Notes under the pieces: model-generated
Database searches by the model: none
What the model was told of the DNA's origin: nothing
The model's input: the letters and a program-made list of their open reading frames with translations, nothing else
Shown: positions 57,780-64,000 of the stretch, piece by piece
Layout: every line of letters starts with the position of its first letter
How positions within the stretch are numbered: the first letter of the stretch is position 1
Origin: Acanthosoma haemorrhoidale
Taxonomy: Eukaryota > Arthropoda > Insecta > Hemiptera > Acanthosomatidae
DNA length: 64,000 nucleotides
Direction: 5' to 3'
Assembly (NCBI GenBank): GCA_930367205.1
Contig: OV884011.1
Location: forward strand, 125,383,910-125,447,909
Made by a program: the position numbers and the translations under genes

Positions 57780-59089
57780 CAATATTGGACGTTGTTTATT
57801 TAATTAACCTGCATTAAACTGCAATTAACTCAATATTATTAAGATGTGAGTGAATGATGAGCTATCAAATATTACACTTCAGAAATATTTGCATATTTAT
57901 AATTTAATTGAAGAAGAATTATAATTTGATGGTCCCACTGAGATTCTTATTTTCCAATATGTACATCGATCTTATTCTATGATATGTACATATTATTTTT
58001 TGTGTGATGGTGACAAGTGACCGCCATTCGGTCAGGCAGACAGTTACACAAGCGAGGAGCAACGACTCGACTGGAACTTGGAGCATTTTGGATAGCGAAA
58101 GCATAATGTAGGTTGAAGCACGGTACTTATTGTATGGCATAACTGTCATGGCAACTTCATAGCAGTACTTCTTATGGAGCATCTGCTGGCAGATCTTTAC
58201 TCTTCTCAAAATCTTATCGGTGGCATATAGTTAACATTTCAAGATGATTTGGCAAAGTATTTTAAGGCTAAGGTGAAAAGTTAATTCGGTGAAATGAACC
58301 CTCTTCTAAAACTTAGAGGTAAAAAAACAGGGAAATAGGGTCGAATGTTGTTACGACTGCTATTGTATTTACAAAACTTGCTGTCTAAATATGCGTATGT
58401 GATAGATAAATGTGGTTCCCTGGATCGATTTCGTAGTAGACACGAACTTTTTGTGTTCTGTATAACCAGCCAATACAAATTTCAACAGAGCGTGAGAGCA
58501 GTTATATATTCGTCACATATGTTGGTGGTTTCCTGAATATTTACTCGTAACATGTGTTACATTGTGGGCCAAACTTGCTAAGGACACTTCCTTTCCCTCT
58601 CTTCTCTACTTAGATAATGTCTCTATTCCAAAAATTTATATTAAAGTTTTATAGATTTTTTTCTTCTCCCAACACTCGATCTACATCATAATTTTCATCA
58701 AGCCTTTTTTTTTTTTTTTTTTTTTTTTTAATAAATAATTTGGATATTTGCCATCTTCAATTAAAATTAAAATTTTCTCCTGACGAGTCATAAATAATGA
58801 TATGACAATAAACAAACAAAAGTCTTTAAAATTTCACGTAAGAACTTTTAAACTATTTAGATAACCTCAGTCCGACATTGAGATACTACAAGAGGAGACC
58901 GAAGCTCCCTGTACTGACCAGGAAGACTTATCTTAGTCTTTCACCGAAAAACTGACCAGGTAGGGTCAAACATTGGCTTGTTTTCATGTTCACATTACTG
59001 TCTAGCATCCCTTTAGAGCAAGTACCATAAGTACGTGAGTATGCTAAACATGAGGACCGTTGATTTCAGTTCATTACAGCTCGTTGAAA
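57780..59089. other. AT-rich DNA
   Basis: No motif in the open frames. A 25-base T run lies at 58705-58729. Confidence 0.5.
58705..58729 (-). repeat. Poly-T run, possible retroposon tail
   Basis: 25 consecutive T. This could be the A tail of a minus-strand retroposon or simple slippage; no body was identified to its right. Confidence 0.6.
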
Positions 59090-59295
59090 GGTATAAAAGA
59101 TATATAAGGTGTTGATATATATATATATATAAGTTAAAGTCAGAGGTAGCTATTGTATTGTAAACTAATGCGATCGTGGGACGTAAACATCCCATGATCC
59201 CGTATATGTCGGATTACAGATAGAAATAAAGACAGTCTATTTCGAGAACTGGAGTTAGTCTTACGTTTCCGTTCTCCTTATCTTTATCACATTTT
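59090..59295 (+). mobile_element. LTR-like fragment with hairpin
   Basis: Contains TATAAAAG (about 59092), a hairpin GATCGTGGGA...TCCCATGATC (59171-59198), AATAAAG (about 59225), and ends ...TTTTACCC before GGTGGCGAATAAC, which resembles the LTR to primer-binding-site junction of gypsy-type elements. No pol sequence is adjacent, so the call is tentative. Confidence 0.3.
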
Positions 59296-61269
59296 ACCCG
59301 GTGGCGAATAACTTATATATATATATATGGTGATGAACCAATAAGAACAATTGCGCTGAGAAGAACAAAAAATTATATTCCTCATATTAGCCACAAATCA
59401 ATATTTTTTTCATTAACAATTAATAAAATAAAATGTCTATCTTCAGTTAAGGAAATATTTCTATTTGAATCGCTGATGAAAGTTTCTTGTTTGAAATGGA
59501 GATGACAGCCGGTAACGATTCTAGCTTCTAACTCTCTGGTTGGAGACTACAATCGATAAACAGTACGTTACATGTATCTAGTTACCCACATGCTTATTAT
59601 TCTTCACAAATAATAAAACAAAAAAAAAACAGATTTTGTTCTGGATATATGGCGATGGATTATACCGAGTCCACAATAAGTTTCTCGCATGATGATTCCA
59701 ATCTTGCCAGAAAATGTTTTATGGTTTGCAGAATCCCACCGCTACCCTCAAACCGTAGCCCGTAGAAGAAATTAGTCAAATAAACCAATTAAAGGAATAT
59801 TTGAATGTGTGCCCCCACAACGAATAGGTTATTCTAATTTTTTACAGGCGGGAAAATGGCAACGTGATGAGTTGTGCTGGAAGCCAGTTGAATAATGAGG
59901 TATGTTGAAACAGTAACCCATCACCCTATAATACCGGAGACAAAAAATTTGAAAACGAAAGGATTTTTTGGATTACATTACTTTCCGTAGTTCAATTTTT
60001 AAATAAACTCGTAAGATTTATGCAATCTAGAAATTGTGGCAGAATAATATCAGAGGGACAACTATCATTGAACTCAATTGGCCGATATCAAAGGATTTAT
60101 TCTGCATTGCTATATAGAACATAGCATTTTATTTACTATTCTATCTGATATATTTTTCAGAAATCCGTTTAGCACACGTGTACTGGTTTTGAATTAGGAT
60201 AAAATTCGGCACCATTTCAATTCTGTAGCTTAAAAAAATATTGTGAGCGTTGTGATAACAAAATTTGACCGCTTACAGCCCTTTACTCAAATTTAACGTC
60301 TTCTAGTTAATCTGTATAATTTTTTTTATATGATCGGTAAAGTTGGAGGTTCGGGGTACATTTCCCAAGGCGATAGGGATATTCTATGTAATTCATTTTA
60401 CAACTTGCGTCTCATTGCTTCTCACCCCGTGATATGAAGGCCTGATATTAGTACCTGTTAAGAGTGTGATCTGTCGAGAATGATCCGAGTATCATAACTA
60501 ATTACACTATATACCCTGACCCTCCTTAAGTTCATTGGTGGAATTGGGCAGCTTTTCTGAAATCAAATATTACATCCATGGTATCGGGAGAGCTTTGTTG
60601 CTTCGTTTTTTCAACACTCGAAACAAATGAAAACAAAACAAATGAACAAAAAAACGAATGAAAAAATGAAGAATATACTTTTTTCCCAACAATCCAAAAA
60701 ACTTAATGTTGCTATTTTCAAAGCAGGCTGAAATGCTGAATCAAGTCAAGGCTAAAAGAAAAGTAATAATATAAAAGTTAAGGTACTATTCGACTAAACT
60801 ACAAATTAAAACGCAGGATATACATAAATATCAAAATCAATGAATACAAAAAAAGCAATACAGATAAATAGTTACTCTAATTAGCTATATTTTGTAAATA
60901 TAGCTATAAAATTGAAGTAACATAATGATTGAAAAGTATTTACTAATACAAATGGTTAGCAATTGCTCCAAGCTATAAAAGTGAGCATACGATCATATTT
61001 TATTTTATATAAGACAGTAAGTAGTACCTACGCGACTGTGAATTACAGAAATGACTTTATTGCTTCGATCTGAGATTACCAATAAAGTAGGGCCTACATA
61101 TCTTACTCAATACAGCTCCCGCGTTGGCTTCCTTTGTGTTTAGACAATGTTCACTATAAACAACAAACGATAGCTCTTACAAATTTTCAAAACTTTATGT
61201 GAAATGAGATGAAAGAAAAATTTAAAGTGACATAAGTTCCCCAAGAATAACAAAAATAACCCTTAAGCG
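59296..61269. other. AT-rich DNA
   Basis: An (AT)n run at about 59311-59328; nothing else is recognised. Confidence 0.5.
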
Positions 61270-61370
61270 GGTTCAAGTACACATCTAAGTGTACACATCT
61301 AATTGTCAAGTACTCTGTGTGCACATCAAGTACATCTAAGTGTGTAAGGTAAGTACACATCTAATAACTG
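61270..61370. repeat. Minisatellite of ACACATCTAA units
   Basis: AAGTACACATCTAA / GTGTACACATCTAA / AAGTACATCTAAGTG / AAGTACACATCTAA occur within 100 bp in direct orientation with irregular spacing. Confidence 0.75.
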
Positions 61371-61374
61371 GTAA

Positions 61375-61644
61375 TTATATTTTAGATTTAACAAACCAGA
61401 AAAAAATAGAGAAAACTAATGCAATTGAGAGAAATATGAAATAATAAGAAGAGGAACGACAGTGCATAGTTCCAAAGGCTGTCTCCATCGACGAGAAAGG
61501 AGCGATGGAAGAAAGTGGTGGATCTTTGAGCAGTACCCCCCTGCTTAGTTGGGTTGAAAAAGCAAAATCTTGTGTTGAGGAAATGGATACAGGATTGAGT
61601 TTGAGGAGGCTATATATGTACGATGGGGAAGTAGCCATTTTCAC
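61375..61644 (-). CDS. Doubtful small ORF with C-terminal hydrophobic segment
   Basis: An 89-codon ATG frame on the minus strand ends in a 20-residue hydrophobic stretch (YYFIFLSIALVFSIFFWFV), compatible with a tail anchor, preceded by Ser-rich sequence. There are no homologues I know of and no expression signal, and it overlaps the end of the minisatellite flank. Probably chance. Confidence 0.15.
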   Translation of the reverse strand: MKMATSPSYIYSLLKLNPVSISSTQDFAFSTQLSRGVLLKDPPLSSIAPFSSMETAFGTMHCRSSSYYFIFLSIALVFSIFFWFVKSKI

Positions 61645-61784
61645 GCGAGTGAGTCTCTTGACAAATCGGAAGAACAGTTCATAACAAGTTTAAGTTTTTC
61701 TTCATTAACAACACTTATCTCATACTTAGTCATTCCTACACTTGGAAAATTACAGTCAGTAGACCTCATGGGAACACGCCGGGT

Positions 61785-62221
61785 AGTTAACCAATGCCGA
61801 TTTGAGCGGGGGGATTGTATTTTATTTTGACGTCAGATATGTAATACTAATATTTTATATAATGCTAAAAGTAGATGGGGGTTGAGCAGAACGTATATCT
61901 GCCTCGTGACTTCATGGAAGTCACTGGTATTTTTAAGTAACCCACCGCATGCATCCCTTCAAGACCTCCCTCTCACTTCCAAGAACTACCCTCAGCTTTA
62001 GCCCCAGACCAGTTGTTCTCAGACACTCATTCCTAAACCCTCCACCCAGTATGTAGTAACATAACTCTTAATATTTGTATATACCAGTGTTTTGCTTGTA
62101 CTTCATAATTAAGCTTTTCTTTCTTTTCTTTTAAAAGATTCCCCTCTACAAAGATTATTACAGGCACCTGGCAGTATACTCAGTAAATTCACGGTAGTCC
62201 ACCGTTTACAGATCCCTTATT
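61785..62221 (+). mobile_element. Probable 5' LTR of a gypsy-type element
   Basis: Directly precedes a primer-binding-site-like sequence. A start at AGTTAACC (61785) is a guess based on gypsy-group LTRs that begin AGT. It contains a perfect hairpin GTGACTTC-ATG-GAAGTCAC (61906-61924), a TATATA at 62078-62083 followed by CAGT, and ends ...CCCTTATT. Confidence 0.5.
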
Positions 62222-62234
62222 TGGCGACGGACAG
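62222..62234 (+). other. Primer-binding-site-like sequence
   Basis: TGGCGACGGACAG follows the LTR end. TGGCGAC is how primer sites complementary to tRNA-Arg begin in the 412/mdg1 group; only the first bases agree. Confidence 0.45.
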
Positions 62235-62698
62235 TGATACCACTCCAATAGCGTGAGAATATGCAAATACCTCTGGGAAGATACCCCACATAACAGGACT
62301 TCGCCGATATTAGGTACTAATCTATTTCAATAGATTTTCACCAGGTAATCACCTACGGAAATGTGTTATATATCTGAGGAAGTTGAAGGAAGAAAGAAAG
62401 CTGGACTTCATTGTAGACATCAATCACTTGGGACTTGCGAACTTCAAGTAAGAAGAGAAGACGGTTCGTCACCAAGCTAAGAAAATCCATAGAAATATTC
62501 TCTGCATCTGTGAGTAATTCCTGAATTATAAGATTGCTTAGCTAACAGGATCTGGGATTGTTCGGCTACCACTTTGACGGACAGGCTAAGAAGGCTCGAG
62601 GTAATATTAACAGAGCCTAGGACTGTTCACTTGAAGGTGCGTTTCACCGCTTTAAGCAGGTTATACAGAAACAATAAATTTAATATAGACCACACGAA

Positions 62699-62775
62699 AG
62701 AAAGACTTCGTCAACAGCAATAAATAATTTAAGGGATTATTTTTGCATACAGTGTAATTATATATATATATATTA
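62699..62775 (+). repeat. Leader repeat of the gypsy-type element, unit 1
   Basis: AGAAAGACTTCGTCAACAGC to the (TA)n run, just before the gag ATG. Repeated at 63215-63293 with about 92% identity by eye. Confidence 0.9.
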
Positions 62776-62780
62776 TTTTT

Positions 62781-63214
62781 ATGACAAGAACATGTATAAG
62801 AGATATTTTAGATAGAAACAGACAAATTAAGGAATCAGAAATGGCTCTTAACGACTATCATATGACTAAAGAAGACTACGGACATCTTCCACACTATAAT
62901 GGTGATCCAACTAATTTAATAACATTCACTAAACCGCTAGAAAAAATATATTTGGCAGTATGTAACGAAACAATCACCACAATCACAACAATAGAATACA
63001 TAATGAACAAAGACGTATACAAATAGCTCTTTCTAGACTCACTGGTGACGCGCAAAAATTATGCATGAATGAAGATTTTCTATTGATAAACGACTTAATA
63101 TTACATTTAGTAAATCACAAAAGGTACTAATTGTGGACCACGTTCTCAGAAACTTACCATCAAGACTTAAGGACGCACTCAACCATCTTATTGTTAACGA
63201 CCTGATACAAATGA
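62781..63214 (+). pseudogene. Gag fragment of a gypsy-type element
   Basis: Starts at ATG 62781. The first 81 codons are open and include HYNGDPTNLITFTKPLEKIY, typical of the capsid N-terminal region in gypsy-group Gag (FNGDP...L..F). A stop at 63024 is followed in another frame by IALSRLTGDAQKLCMNEDF (about 63027-63080) and later VLRNLPSRLKDALNH. The fragment is cut short at the second leader repeat, with no nucleocapsid, protease, RT or RNase H. Gag packages the element RNA in virus-like particles; this piece cannot. Confidence 0.65.
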
Positions 63215-63293
63215 AGAAAGACTTCGTCAACAGCAATAAAGAATTTAAGGTATTATATTTGCATACATTGTAATTATATATATATATATATTA
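63215..63293 (+). repeat. Leader repeat of the gypsy-type element, unit 2
   Basis: Second copy of 62699-62775, now joined to integrase sequence instead of gag. Confidence 0.9.
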
Positions 63294-63299
63294 TCATGT

Positions 63300-64000
63300 A
63301 CTAAATGTAACAGATAAGGACGAACAAAACGAGGTTATTTCAAATTATTACACCGGAAAGACCTAACACAAAGGAACAATTAAGACTTATAACAAATTAA
63401 GAAAACAATATTATTTCCCCTCTATTGTCACAGATCATATTAGAAAATGCATGATATGTATAAAAACTAAATATAAAAAGAAACCAATTAAAACTAAATT
63501 TATGTTAACACCTACACCAGAAAAACCTTTTGAAGATTTAATGATTGATACTTTACAGTACGAAAGACAATACATAATCACTATAGTTGATACTTTTTCA
63601 AAAAGACTATTCACAAGAACCGTGAAAAGTATAACAAGTACTGACCTTTGTGACGTTATAAAACAACACTTAGAACATTACCCGACACCAAATTCTATGC
63701 GAATGGACAACGGAAGAGAGTATGAAAATAAATTAGTTTCTAACTTCCTTGAAATGAATGGAATAGAACCAATGTATGCAATGCCTAATAACTCGAATTC
63801 TTTAGGATCTTAGAATTGTGCACTCACCACATTAATCGAATTATTAAGGACATTAAATAATCCAAAATTAACTAATAATATGCTAACTAACAAACATTCT
63901 TTAGCAACTATTGCATACAACACCTTAAATGGAAAACTAGGTATGACTCCTGACGAGATAACGTTTGGAATAACTAAACAAAATAACCTCCAAATATCAA
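63300..64000 (+). pseudogene. Integrase region of a gypsy-type element, partial at window end
   Basis: Integrase inserts the DNA copy into the genome. A decayed zinc-binding part (HKGTIKTYNKL, YYFPSIVTDHIRKCMICIKT, 63365-63470) precedes an open 120-codon stretch with KPFEDLMIDTLQ (first catalytic Asp at 63547-63549) and SMRMDNGREYEN (second Asp at 63706-63708). Where the third catalytic acid is expected (usually NSNG..ER), the reading is NSNSLGS followed by TAG at 63811, so the Glu is lost. Gypsy-like sequence continues (LRTLNNPKLTNN, AYNTLNGKLGMTPDEITFG) to the end of the window. The element is inactive here. Confidence 0.82.

Noticed and set aside
1..64000. CRISPR arrays, bacterial operons, rRNA genes
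   Set aside because: No regularly spaced repeats, Shine-Dalgarno-led gene strings or rRNA-like sequence were seen; the window is eukaryotic.

Overview
The window looks like one stretch of an insect nuclear genome. It is AT-rich and intron-like, and most of it is old transposon debris. The only host gene I recognise with confidence is the first coding exon of a cytosolic acetyl-CoA synthetase (ACSS2/AcCoAS type) on the + strand at 11987-12291, ending in a canonical GTGAGT donor. No later AcCoAS exon is recognisable in the remaining 51.7 kb, so most of the window may lie inside, or may have inflated, its first intron (inference). An insect, possibly a hemipteran, is suggested by the mix of Jockey-type and RNase H-bearing non-LTR elements, mariner, Tc1, hAT, gypsy-type LTR elements and a RAG1/Transib-like transposon; the order is a guess.

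Layout. 1-11.9 kb: AT-rich DNA with a relic of an insect Cys-rich protein family (1079-1660), a reverse transcriptase relic (2520-3140), a mariner transposase relic (3850-4840, minus), a short palindromic repeat (6058-6195) and two weak coding candidates. 11.9-12.3 kb: AcCoAS exon 1. 14.9-22.5 kb: three non-LTR relics, the last carrying an LTR insertion. 23568-26635: the most interesting element, a DNA transposon with 36-bp inverted terminal repeats (35/36 identical). Its broken transposase keeps RAG1/Transib hallmarks: two candidate catalytic Asp, a catalytic Glu and a zinc-binding HxxxxH. 28.4-32.6 kb: the most complete copy of the same Jockey-like family seen at 16 and 20 kb (gag-like ORF1 plus endonuclease/RT ORF2, minus strand, poly-A tail). 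33975-35160: a 5'-truncated element with an uninterrupted 365-residue RNase H ORF and a (TAA)n tail. 37.7-38.3 kb: hAT (ZBED-type) relic. 41637-42268: non-autonomous hAT-like element with a degenerate 8-bp target duplication. 44-47.5 kb: four RT scraps. 49043-49255: possible terminal exon of an unknown gene. 50.2-51.0 kb: LTR-like, GC-rich stretch. 52.5-55.8 kb: second Jockey family. 55.9-56.9 kb: Tc1 element that landed in an LTR. 61.8-64.0 kb: internally deleted gypsy-type LTR element (LTR, primer-binding site, gag piece, integrase) running off the end.

These parts do not form a pathway. What links them is insertion history: nested insertions (LTR inside a Jockey copy; Tc1 inside an LTR), 5' truncation of retroposons, internal deletions and tandem duplications. 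No tRNA, rRNA or CRISPR gene is supported; one tRNA-like, SINE-like segment is noted. All family assignments come from motifs read by eye. No database search was run.
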